This document shows, piece by piece, positions 51,077 to 59,555 of a stretch of 64,000 nucleotides of DNA. The stretch's first letter is position 1; each line of letters begins with the position of its first letter. The DNA comes from CAZCQP01 sp964500895 (GTDB lineage: Bacteria; Bacillota; Clostridia; Lachnospirales; JAISER01): contig CAZCQP010000006.1 in assembly GCA_964500895.1 (NCBI GenBank), forward strand, positions 15,210 to 79,209, read 5' to 3'. Under the pieces are notes generated by a model. That model was not told the origin of the DNA, searched no databases, and worked only from the letters and a program-made list of their open reading frames with translations. Made by a program: the position numbers and the translations under genes.

Positions 51077-52516
51077 TTGAGAGAAGTGATACTAAGTGTG
51101 GGCATTGATATTGGCACCAGCACAACACAAGTTGTGTTTTCCAATATTACCATTGAAAACACGGCTTCCGATTTTAGTGTGCCAAGGATTGCCATTATTG
51201 ACAAAGAAATTGTCTATCGCAGCCACATCCACTTTACACCCCTTAAATCACCCATTGAAATCGACATGGAAAAGGTAAGAGATATTGTCGTAGAAGAATA
51301 TGGGAAAGCCGGTATTGACAAGCAGAACATCCAGACCGGTGCAGTGGTGATTACCGGTGAAACAGCACGCAAAGAAAATGCTAACGAAGTGGTGCTGTAC
51401 CTGAGCGATTTTGCAGGAGACTTTGTGGTGGCCACCGCCGGGCCAGACCTTGAAAGCATCATTGCCGGTAGAGGGGCTGGGGTGGACGTCTATTCCAAAG
51501 AGCACTTGACCAATGCAGCCAACTATGACGTTGGCGGGGGCACATCCAACTTTGTGCTGTTTAAAAACGGTGAGTTGATGGCCACCAGCTGCCTGGACAT
51601 TGGCGGGCGGCTCATTAAGGTGGACAAGGCCACCAAGCGCATCACGTATATTGCGCCTAAAATAAAAAAGCTGATTGACTATAAAAACATTGGCTTGCGG
51701 GAAGGCGACCAGGCAGATTTGGGCAAATTGCAGCAGGTGACGGCGGCAATGGCCAACTTGCTGGCCATGTCTCTGGGCACGGTGGAAAAAGACAGCTTTT
51801 ACCCCACCATTCTCACCATTGAAGGCAACGACGTTGTGTTGAAAGAGCCGGTGAAAAACATTTGTTTTTCCGGCGGCGTGGCGGATTATGTAGGAGAAGC
51901 CACCCAGGAGGACGTGTTTGCCTACGGGGACATCGGCATTTTGCTGGGCCGTGCCATCCATGCATGCGAAGGCTTAAAGTGTATCAACCGGGTACACGCA
52001 ACCGAAACCATTCGGGCCACTGTGGTGGGCGCCGGGTCCCACATTACGGAAATAAGCGGCAGCACCATTGAATATGGCGAAAATATTTTGCCGCTGAAAA
52101 ATGTACCCATTCTCAAATTGACAAAAGAAGAAGAAACGGACAATGCAACCATTGCCCGAGCCATTAGGGATAAACTGAACTGGTTTACCTTAGAGGATGA
52201 AAAGAACGTACCGGTGGTGGCCGTGGCCATGACGGGTAAAAAAAGCATTGGATTTAAGGAAGTAACCAATGTAGCCCAAGGCATTGTGGCAGGCTGTGAA
52301 AAAATGATTGCCGCCAACATGCCGCTGGTGGTGGTGGTGGAGTTTGACATGGCCAAGGTGCTGGGGCAAACCCTTAACCGGCTTTTGAACTACCGGCACC
52401 CCATTGTCTGCATCGACATGATTACCGTGGAAAACGGGGACTACATTGATATTGGAAAGCCTGTGGGCGGTGGCAGTGTGCTGCCTGTAGTCATTAAGAC
52501 GTTGGTTTTCAAGTAG
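51077..52516 (+). CDS. eutA: Ethanolamine ammonia-lyase reactivating factor EutA
   Basis: EutA exchanges damaged cobalamin in EutBC for fresh adenosylcobalamin in an ATP-dependent reaction. The ~479-residue actin-like protein has VGIDIGTSTTQVVFSN at the start, YDVGGGTSNFVLF near residue 155 and FSGGVADYVG near 267. The start is TTG 51077, six bases after AAGGGGGTG. It stands directly before the second eutBC pair. Confidence 0.94.
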   Translation: MREVILSVGIDIGTSTTQVVFSNITIENTASDFSVPRIAIIDKEIVYRSHIHFTPLKSPIEIDMEKVRDIVVEEYGKAGIDKQNIQTGAVVITGETARKENANEVVLYLSDFAGDFVVATAGPDLESIIAGRGAGVDVYSKEHLTNAANYDVGGGTSNFVLFKNGELMATSCLDIGGRLIKVDKATKRITYIAPKIKKLIDYKNIGLREGDQADLGKLQQVTAAMANLLAMSLGTVEKDSFYPTILTIEGNDVVLKEPVKNICFSGGVADYVGEATQEDVFAYGDIGILLGRAIHACEGLKCINRVHATETIRATVVGAGSHITEISGSTIEYGENILPLKNVPILKLTKEEETDNATIARAIRDKLNWFTLEDEKNVPVVAVAMTGKKSIGFKEVTNVAQGIVAGCEKMIAANMPLVVVVEFDMAKVLGQTLNRLLNYRHPIVCIDMITVENGDYIDIGKPVGGGSVLPVVIKTLVFK

Positions 52517-52567
52517 CACGCATCGTGCACATGCACTTGATTTATTTTACGAAAGTGAGGGATTACT

Positions 52568-53932
52568 CTGAAGCTGAAAACAAGTTTATACGGGAAAACA
52601 TATGCATTTAATAGCTTAAAAGAAGTATTGGCAAAAGCCAATGAAGAAAAATCCGGCGACAAGCTGGCCGGTATTGCAGCGGAATCCTCCGAGGAACGCA
52701 TTGCGGCCAAGGTGGTTCTGTCTGAAGTGACTGTTGGAGAGTTGCGCAACAGCCCTGTGGTGCCTTATGAAGAAGATGAGGTTACCAGAGTGATTCAGGA
52801 CAGCGTGAATGAAAAAATTCACAGCGAGTTCAAAAATAAAACCATTTCAGAGCTTCGTGAATACATATTGGACGAAAATACAACGGGCAACGACATTAAG
52901 AGAATGTCTAAAGGCATCACCTCTGAAGTTGTGGCCGGTGTAACCAAGCTCATGTCCAACCTGGACTTGATTTACGGGGCCAAAAAAATTAACATTACCG
53001 CCCATTGCAACACCACCATTGGTTTGCCGGGCACTTTTTCCACCAGATTGCAGCCAAACCACCCCACAGACAATGTGGACGGCATTTTGGCCTCTTTGAT
53101 GGAAGGATTAAGCTATGGCGTGGGTGATGCGGTCCTTGGCCTGAACCCTGTGGACGATTCTGTGGCCAGCGTTAGCCGGGTGCTGGAACTGTTTCATGAA
53201 TTTAGAAACAAATGGAGCATCCCAACCCAAATTTGTGTGTTGGCTCACGTAACCACCCAGATGGAAGCCATTCGGAAAGGTGCGCCTTGCGACCTTGTTT
53301 TCCAATCCATTGCCGGTTCACAAAAAGGCAATACCGCTTTCGGTTTGGACGTTCAAATGCTGGACGAAGCCAAGGCGCTCATGTTATCCCACGGCACCTC
53401 CACCGGCCCTAACGTGATGTATTTTGAAACAGGGCAAGGCTCTGAACTGTCTTCCGATGCACACAACGGCGCAGACCAGGTGACCATGGAAGCCCGCTGC
53501 TATGGCTTGGCTAAACGGTATGACCCGTTTTTGGTTAACACCGTTGTTGGGTTCATCGGGCCGGAATATTTGTACGACTCCAAACAAGTGATTCGTGCCG
53601 GTCTGGAAGACCACTTTATGGGCAAGTTGACCGGCATCTCCATGGGCTGTGACGCCTGCTACACCAACCACATGAAAGCAGACCAGAACGACATTGAAAA
53701 CCTGGCTGTACTGCTTGTGGCGGCGGGCTGTAACTATGTGATGGGCATTCCTCATGGCGATGACGTGATGCTGAACTATCAGTGCACGGGTTACCACGAA
53801 GCCATGGCTTTAAGAGAACTGCTGGGGCTGCGGCCGATTAAAGAGTTTGAAACATGGATGGAACAAATTGGCATCATCAAAGATGGCAAAATGACAAAAC
53901 GGATGGGCGACGCATCCATATTCTTGAAATAA
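52568..53932 (+). CDS. eutB: Ethanolamine ammonia-lyase large subunit EutB (copy 2, apparent CTG start)
   Basis: The second large subunit is 454 residues when begun at CTG 52568. The frame aligns residue by residue with copy 1 (LKLKTSLYGKTYAFNSLKEV against MKLKTALHGNVFQFNSLKEV), placing CTG over the ATG of copy 1; GTGAGG lies seven bases upstream. The next standard start, TTG 52628, would remove 20 conserved residues. Core stretches LQPNHPTDN, GLSYGVGDAVLGLNPV and YFETGQGSELS are intact, so it looks functional. It differs from copy 1 at many positions. Confidence 0.92.
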   Translation: MKLKTSLYGKTYAFNSLKEVLAKANEEKSGDKLAGIAAESSEERIAAKVVLSEVTVGELRNSPVVPYEEDEVTRVIQDSVNEKIHSEFKNKTISELREYILDENTTGNDIKRMSKGITSEVVAGVTKLMSNLDLIYGAKKINITAHCNTTIGLPGTFSTRLQPNHPTDNVDGILASLMEGLSYGVGDAVLGLNPVDDSVASVSRVLELFHEFRNKWSIPTQICVLAHVTTQMEAIRKGAPCDLVFQSIAGSQKGNTAFGLDVQMLDEAKALMLSHGTSTGPNVMYFETGQGSELSSDAHNGADQVTMEARCYGLAKRYDPFLVNTVVGFIGPEYLYDSKQVIRAGLEDHFMGKLTGISMGCDACYTNHMKADQNDIENLAVLLVAAGCNYVMGIPHGDDVMLNYQCTGYHEAMALRELLGLRPIKEFETWMEQIGIIKDGKMTKRMGDASIFLK

Positions 53933-53989
53933 ACCGAATGGGCCCACTTTGGGCGCTCACGTTCAATAATGAAAGAGGAGGCATAACCA

Positions 53990-54889
53990 GTGGTCAATGA
54001 AAACGAAATTAAAAGCATGATTGAAAAAGTATTGGCACAAATATTAAGTGAAGAAGCCGCCGGCCCCCAGGACACCCCACAGGCAGTTTCTGTAAAAGAA
54101 GATACATGTGGCATTCAAGTGGATCCGGGTGCAATTGAAGACATTACGGCCATTGATTTAAAAGATCACTTCTTGGTGCCGGAACCTGCGGACAAAGAAG
54201 GATATTTGGCCATGAAAAAATATACCCCTGCACGCCTTGGCGTGTGGCGGGCAGGCCCACGGTACAAAACTGTCACATCCCTGCGTTTCCGGGCAGACCA
54301 TGCCACAGCACAGGATTCCGTGTTTTCCAATGTTTCAGAAGATTTTGTGAAAGCAAACGGCTTTGTGTCTGTTCAAACAAGCTGCACGGATAAAGATGAA
54401 TACGTTACCCGGCCAGACCTTGGCAAAACTTTTAGCAGTGAAACCACTGCCCAAATGAAAAAAGAACTGAAACACGGCATGAAGGTGCAAATTATGATTG
54501 GTGACGGCTTAAGTTCTGCCGCCATTGAAGCCAATATACCGGACATTTTGCCGTCCATCATTCAAGGGCTTTCTAGATACGGCATTGACGTTGGGCCCAT
54601 TCCCTTCGTGAAATATTGCCGGGTTGGGGCCATGGATGCCATTGGCGAACTGACCGACGCAGACGTGGTGTGTTGCCTGATTGGTGAAAGACCAGGCCTT
54701 GTAACGGCTGAATCCATGAGCGCTTATATGGCGTATAAGCCCACGGTGAACATGCCGGAAGCCAGACGAACCGTTGTGTCTAACATTCACAAAGGTGGCA
54801 CCCCACCGGCAGAAGCAGGCGCCCATATTGCAGAACTTTTGAAGCTGATGCTGGATAAAAAAATGTCTGGTGTGGAACTGAAGCTGTAA
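53990..54889 (+). CDS. eutC: Ethanolamine ammonia-lyase small subunit EutC (copy 2)
   Basis: This 299-residue paralogue pairs with EutB copy 2. It has an N-terminal amphipathic helix (EIKSMIEKVLAQILSEEA), then TPARLGVWRAGPR, LRFRADHATAQDSV and GERPGLVTAESMS as in copy 1. The GTG start at 53990 follows AGAGGAGG by eight bases. The linker between helix and core differs completely from copy 1. Confidence 0.95.
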   Translation: MVNENEIKSMIEKVLAQILSEEAAGPQDTPQAVSVKEDTCGIQVDPGAIEDITAIDLKDHFLVPEPADKEGYLAMKKYTPARLGVWRAGPRYKTVTSLRFRADHATAQDSVFSNVSEDFVKANGFVSVQTSCTDKDEYVTRPDLGKTFSSETTAQMKKELKHGMKVQIMIGDGLSSAAIEANIPDILPSIIQGLSRYGIDVGPIPFVKYCRVGAMDAIGELTDADVVCCLIGERPGLVTAESMSAYMAYKPTVNMPEARRTVVSNIHKGGTPPAEAGAHIAELLKLMLDKKMSGVELKL

Positions 54890-54904
54890 AGGAGGCAAAC
54901 AGCC

Positions 54905-56368
54905 ATGGAACTTTTGGATAAAGACCTGGTGTCGATACAGGCTGTGCGCAACCTTGTGAAGGAAGCCAAGGCCGCCCAGGCGCAACTGGCAACTTTTTCG
55001 CAGGAACAGCTGGACAAAATTGTTTTCGCCATGTACAGAGCGGGCTTTGAGAATGCAGAACGGCTGGGCCGGATGGCAAACGAAGAAACCGGCTTTGGCA
55101 AGGCGGCAGATAAATGCATCAAAAACCAATTTGCTTCCCAGTCTGTGTATGATTCTATCAAAGATTTAAAGACGGTAGGCATATTGAACGACGACAAAGA
55201 AAAACAAGTGATGGAAGTCGGCGTACCCATCGGCGTTATTGCGGCGCTGGTGCCGTCTACCAACCCTACGTCTACTGTTATTTTTAAGGCGCTTATTGCC
55301 ATTAAAACAGGTAACGCCATTGTGTTTTCGCCCCACCCAAGTGCACTCAAATGCATCACAGAGACCGTCCGGGTGATGAATGAGGCTGCCATGAACGCCG
55401 GCTGCCCCAAAGGTGCTATTGCCACCATGGAAATACTGACCATGCAAAGCACGGCGGAACTGATGAAACACAAAGATGTATCCCTTATTTTGGCCACAGG
55501 TGGCACGGCCATGGTGAAGGCTGCTTATTCCTCCGGTACCCCATCCATCGGGGTTGGGCCGGGGAACGGCCCTGCATTTATCGAAAAGACAGCGGACATT
55601 CCGCTGGCCGTTAAACGCATTATTGAATCAAAAACCTTTGATAATGGCACCATCTGCGCTTCAGAACAATCTGTTGTGGTAGAGGCCGAAATGGAAGCCG
55701 TGGTGAAAGCCGAATTTGAAAGACAAGGCGGCTATTTCCTGAAGCCAGACCAAAAGAGCAAGCTGGAAAAAATATTAATGCTGCCCAGTGGCACCATGAA
55801 CCCTAAAATCGTGGGCAAACCAGCCCATGTTGTGGCAGAAATGGCGGGCATTGATATTCCGGCGGGCACAACGGTTTTGCTGGGCTATGAGACTGGCGTG
55901 GGCGCACAATACCCACTTTCAGAGGAAAAGCTGTGCCCGGTGCTTGGCTTTTATGTAGAGGCCGACTGGGAAGCCGCTTGCCTACGAAGCATTGAGATTC
56001 TCAACCACGAAGGTGCGGGGCATACCATGATGATCCATACCAACGACACTGCCATTGTGCGTGAATTTGCCTTGCGTAAACCGGTCAGCAGACTGCTGGT
56101 GAATACACCGGGTGCGTTGGGTGGCATTGGGGGAACAACCAACCTGTTGCCGTCGCTCACACTGGGCTGCGGTGCTGTTGGCGGTAGCTCAACCTCCGAT
56201 AACATTGGCCCCCTTCACCTGATTAACATTCGGCGCATTTGCTATGGGGTAAGGGAATTAGATGACATTAGAGGTACGGCTGCACCTGCCGGTTCCTGTG
56301 AAAATGCATATGTAGAGCGCATTATTGAAAGAGTGCTGGAAAAGTTATGCGCAGGACAGCGTTCATAA
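54905..56368 (+). CDS. eutE: Acetaldehyde dehydrogenase (acylating) EutE
   Basis: EutE oxidises acetaldehyde with CoA and NAD+ to acetyl-CoA. The 487-residue aldehyde dehydrogenase-fold protein has VPSTNPTSTVIFKAL near 117, ATGGTAMVKAAYSSGTP near 197 and the catalytic C251 in FDNGTICASEQS. It lacks the extra N-terminal helix seen on EutC and EutQ. AAAGGAGG precedes the ATG. Confidence 0.96.
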   Translation: MELLDKDLVSIQAVRNLVKEAKAAQAQLATFSQEQLDKIVFAMYRAGFENAERLGRMANEETGFGKAADKCIKNQFASQSVYDSIKDLKTVGILNDDKEKQVMEVGVPIGVIAALVPSTNPTSTVIFKALIAIKTGNAIVFSPHPSALKCITETVRVMNEAAMNAGCPKGAIATMEILTMQSTAELMKHKDVSLILATGGTAMVKAAYSSGTPSIGVGPGNGPAFIEKTADIPLAVKRIIESKTFDNGTICASEQSVVVEAEMEAVVKAEFERQGGYFLKPDQKSKLEKILMLPSGTMNPKIVGKPAHVVAEMAGIDIPAGTTVLLGYETGVGAQYPLSEEKLCPVLGFYVEADWEAACLRSIEILNHEGAGHTMMIHTNDTAIVREFALRKPVSRLLVNTPGALGGIGGTTNLLPSLTLGCGAVGGSSTSDNIGPLHLINIRRICYGVRELDDIRGTAAPAGSCENAYVERIIERVLEKLCAGQRS

Positions 56369-56404
56369 CACCTTAAAACGGCTATGAGAAGGGGGGGCTT
56401 GTGG

Positions 56405-57754
56405 TTGAACCTGATTCAGAATGTTTTCGAGGCAGGGGTGGTAGGCGCAGGCGGCGCAGGGTTTCCCACCCATGTAAAGCTGGACGCTAAAGCGGAGTAT
56501 CTAATTATCAATGCCGCAGAATGCGAACCCCTGCTGGAAACAGATAAATATATGATGCGCAATATGGCAGAGCGTATTGTCCGTGGGGCTTGCCTGGCCG
56601 GGCAGCACTTACAGGCTGAACATATCATCATTGCGCTGAAAAAAGCATATCATTCGGAAGCGGAAAAACTGACCCAGGCCATCAAGGCGCAGTGTGCCCC
56701 TGTTACGTTGTCTTTGATGGACAGCTTTTACCCCGCAGGGGATGAGCATGTGATGGCAAACCATGTCACCGGGCGGGTGGTCCCCCCGGGGGGCGTACCC
56801 ATTCAGGCGGGCATGGTGGTGTCCAACGTGGGCACGATGATTGGCGTAGCCGACGCAGCCGATGGCATTGCCGTCTCAAGAAAGCTGGTGTCTGTGCTGG
56901 GTGAGGTGCATACCCCTCGCCTCGTGGATGTGCCGGTGGGTGCGCCATTAAGCGCCTGTATTGAGGCGGCAGGGGGCTTAAAGCGGCAGGATGTGATGTT
57001 TGTGTTAGGCGGCCCCATGATGGGGCGCTGCCTTAGCCCAAAACAGTGTGAGCAAACATTTGTAACCAAAACCACTGGGGCCATCATCGCTATTCCGGCC
57101 GACCTGTCCTTTATAAAGCGGAAGGAACAGCCCTTGCAGCACATTTTGAACAGAGCAAAATCGGTCTGCATACAATGTGCCTATTGCACAGAAATGTGCC
57201 CCCGCTATTTGCTTGGCCATGACTTACGGCCACACAAAATGATGCGCCTGACGGCTTATCAAGGCTTTGACCAAGCGGTGCAGACGAAGGAAGCACAAGA
57301 AGCGCTTCTTTGCAGCGAATGTGGTGTATGCGAAGAATATGCATGCCCCATGGGCTTGTCGCCCCGAAGGGTGAATGTGGCCATCAAGGCCAAGTTGCGG
57401 GAACGAGGGGTCAAATACACCCCAGGTAGCTTGCCGGTTCAGGCAAGAGCAGGGGGAGACGGACGCAGAATCCCATCCCACCGGCTTATTGCCCGGCTGG
57501 GGCTGGACAAATACCATGTGTCATTGGGCGACCATGTGGTTGTGCCGGATGTTACGGCAGTGCGGGTGCCTTTGCGCCAGCACATTGGTCAGGCGGCTGT
57601 ACCGGTGGTAAAAGAAGGCGACAGCGTATGTGCCGGAGAAAAAATCGGTCAGATTCCCACCGGCGCAATGGGTGCCAATGTCCACACCGGCATCAGCGGA
57701 ACGGTCATAAAAATTGATGAATACGTTTGGATTGAAAAAGAGGTGGTTTCATGA
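56405..57754 (+). CDS. PduS/RnfC-like flavin and iron-sulfur electron transfer protein
   Basis: The ~449-residue protein matches PduS, a cobalamin reductase of propanediol compartments related to RnfC: GVVGAGGAGFPTHVKL (NADH/FMN site) at the N-terminus, an SLBB region (about 165-220), two ferredoxin motifs (CIQCAYCTEMCPR and CSECGVCEEYACPMG) and a barrel-sandwich end. It may reduce cob(III/II)alamin for EutT or move electrons across the shell with the PduT-like protein next to it. TTG 56405 is preferred because it aligns with the family start and follows AAGGGGGGG. Confidence 0.88.
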   Translation: MNLIQNVFEAGVVGAGGAGFPTHVKLDAKAEYLIINAAECEPLLETDKYMMRNMAERIVRGACLAGQHLQAEHIIIALKKAYHSEAEKLTQAIKAQCAPVTLSLMDSFYPAGDEHVMANHVTGRVVPPGGVPIQAGMVVSNVGTMIGVADAADGIAVSRKLVSVLGEVHTPRLVDVPVGAPLSACIEAAGGLKRQDVMFVLGGPMMGRCLSPKQCEQTFVTKTTGAIIAIPADLSFIKRKEQPLQHILNRAKSVCIQCAYCTEMCPRYLLGHDLRPHKMMRLTAYQGFDQAVQTKEAQEALLCSECGVCEEYACPMGLSPRRVNVAIKAKLRERGVKYTPGSLPVQARAGGDGRRIPSHRLIARLGLDKYHVSLGDHVVVPDVTAVRVPLRQHIGQAAVPVVKEGDSVCAGEKIGQIPTGAMGANVHTGISGTVIKIDEYVWIEKEVVS

Positions 57755-58299
57755 GCCATGCCATAGGGTTTTTAGAATTAAACAGCATTGCCAAAGGCAT
57801 CGGAGCCACAGACCATATGATTAAAGCCGCAGATGTGTTTTTGGCCGCCGCCAAGCCCACGTGCCCTGGAAAATTCACCATATTGATAACAGGGGATGTG
57901 GCGGCAGTGAATGCCGCTGTGAAAGCGGGCATGGCGGCTGGTGGTGAAGCGGTGGTGGACCATCTGGTCATTCCTCGGGTGCACCGGCAAGTGGTGGCTG
58001 CGGTGAACGGCGTGGCGGACATTAAAAACAAAAGCGCCCTCGGCGTGGCAGAATATTTTTCAATCACGTCGGCCATATTGGGTGCCGACGCCGCAGTGAA
58101 GGCGGCCGATGTAGAGCTAATCGAAATCCGCCTTGGCGTGGGTATCGGCGGCAAAGCATTTGTGTCTTTAACAGGCGATGTAAGCGCCGTACAGGCGGCG
58201 GTGGATGCGGCATCGGCAAAAGCCGGTGCAGAGGGGATGTTGGTTAGTACCATTGTCATCCCCAACCCCAGGCCAGAACTTTTCAGTTGCCTGGTATGA
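57751..58299 (+). CDS. PduT-like tandem BMC shell protein
   Basis: The 182-residue protein has two BMC domains (about 1-90 and 95-180). Cys38 lies in PTCPGKF, the position that in PduT binds a [4Fe-4S] cluster at the trimer pore, so it may conduct electrons through the shell. Its ATG overlaps the stop of the PduS-like gene, and PduS and PduT are known partners, which strengthens the redox role. Confidence 0.9.
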   Translation: MSHAIGFLELNSIAKGIGATDHMIKAADVFLAAAKPTCPGKFTILITGDVAAVNAAVKAGMAAGGEAVVDHLVIPRVHRQVVAAVNGVADIKNKSALGVAEYFSITSAILGADAAVKAADVELIEIRLGVGIGGKAFVSLTGDVSAVQAAVDAASAKAGAEGMLVSTIVIPNPRPELFSCLV

Positions 58300-58350
58300 T
58301 ACATACATGATGCATATGATTAAAAAGATAAATTTAAGGAGGAAAACAAC

Positions 58351-58638
58351 ATGTCAGCAATGAATGCATTAGGAATGGTAGAAACAAAAGGTTTAGTAGG
58401 TGCTATTGAAGCATCGGACGCAATGGTAAAAGCCGCCAACGTGACGTTAGTGGGCAAAGAAAACATCGGCAGCGGCCTTGTGACCGTTATGATTAGAGGC
58501 GATGTGGGCGCAGTTAAGGCAGCCACAGATGCAGGCGCAGCAGCGGCAGCCGCCGTTGGGGAACTGGTTTCTGTTCACGTTATTCCAAGACCCCACGAAG
58601 AAGTAGAAATGATTCTGCCTAAAAAAGCCAGCAACTAA
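58351..58638 (+). CDS. eutM: Microcompartment shell protein EutM/PduA-like (copy 2)
   Basis: The 95-residue BMC-H protein (ALGMVETKGLVGAIEASDAMV, KENIGSGLVTVMIRGDVGAV, HVIPRPHEEVEMILP) is nearly the same as the copy at 45990. AAGGAGG precedes the ATG. The duplication of the main tile gene accompanies that of eutBC. Confidence 0.96.
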   Translation: MSAMNALGMVETKGLVGAIEASDAMVKAANVTLVGKENIGSGLVTVMIRGDVGAVKAATDAGAAAAAAVGELVSVHVIPRPHEEVEMILPKKASN

Positions 58639-58682
58639 CTGTTGACGACAGCTTGCTGAACAATGGACAAAACGGCAGGGCA

Positions 58683-58703
58683 GGCCACTGTAAAACAGTG
58701 GCC
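58683..58703 (+). other. Perfect 9-bp hairpin upstream of eutT
   Basis: GGCCACTGT-AAA-ACAGTGGCC lies 51 bases before the eutT start, without a T-run. It may stabilise the eutM message or reduce expression of the genes after it. Confidence 0.55.
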
Positions 58704-58753
58704 ATGCTGTGCTTCATTTGCTAGGGTTTCGGCAACAGAAAGGATGTGGGCGT

Positions 58754-59545
58754 TTGGCAACGCTGCTGACAGAAGCAGATGTCAGGGCCGAGTTCAGGAA
58801 CAAAAACCTGGCTGACATCACAGAATATAAAGTGGAAAAAGGTACCATTGTTACGCCATCTGCTAAAGCATTTTTGGCGGAAAAAAGAATCCGGTTGGTT
58901 ACGGACGGCGAACAGGTAGCGGCGGCAGAGCCGCCGAAAACAGAAGCACCGCCCGTGGAGCAGGATGAAAGCAACCTGCCTCCTGTGTCATACCCACAAA
59001 AGTATGAAAGTGTACAAGGCGGTGTATTTGAAAAAAAACCGGAGTTTATGACCCAGATTTATGGCAACAAGCTGGTGTTTAAAGACCACAAGATTGTCCG
59101 CTTTCGGGGGGCCATTGACAGCTTTGAAGCCAAAATCATTGATATACAATTACGGTTTTTGAACAAAGGGATGCAGCAAGTGGTGGACGACTTGCAGGAA
59201 ATCATGGACTTTGTGCGGATGATTCTGCGGTGCGAAGTTTTAAACCAGGAAATGCAGGACATCACCCTGTTAAACATGGACAGCGATGAAATCCGGGCTA
59301 GGTCCCATAACCCTAAAAAATATTATAACATCAACCATTTTGCGCCTGATTATAAGTACGGCGAAGAAGTGGCTGCGCTGAACCTGCTGCGGGTGGGCGT
59401 ACGTGAAGTGGAATTAGCCGCTTATGATGCATTTAAAGATGAATATGGTGTTCCTGCCAGGGGCGATATTATCAAAGGCTTGAACCGCCTGTCCTCATTG
59501 TTTTACATCATGATGTTCCGCATCCTGGCAAAAGAATACAGATAG
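58754..59545 (+). CDS. eutT: Cobalamin adenosyltransferase EutT
   Basis: EutT makes adenosylcobalamin from cob(II)alamin and ATP, supplying EutBC. The ~263-residue protein has a short N-terminal domain (VEKGTIVTPSAKAFLAEKRI, shared with the 60221 gene), a linker with Pro, and an all-helical adenosyltransferase domain (about 100-263, RFRGAIDSFEAKIIDIQLRF...HNPKKYYNINHFAPDYKYGEEVAALNLLR). The Cys motif of the Salmonella enzyme is not visible. The start is taken as TTG 58754, nine bases after AAAGGA. Confidence 0.88.
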   Translation: MATLLTEADVRAEFRNKNLADITEYKVEKGTIVTPSAKAFLAEKRIRLVTDGEQVAAAEPPKTEAPPVEQDESNLPPVSYPQKYESVQGGVFEKKPEFMTQIYGNKLVFKDHKIVRFRGAIDSFEAKIIDIQLRFLNKGMQQVVDDLQEIMDFVRMILRCEVLNQEMQDITLLNMDSDEIRARSHNPKKYYNINHFAPDYKYGEEVAALNLLRVGVREVELAAYDAFKDEYGVPARGDIIKGLNRLSSLFYIMMFRILAKEYR

Positions 59546-59555
59546 GTGCTGTGTG

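Noticed and set aside
52516..52529. GCACG-CAT-CGTGC hairpin between eutA and eutB2 as a terminator
   Set aside because: The stem is only 5 bp and no T-run follows; read-through is expected.
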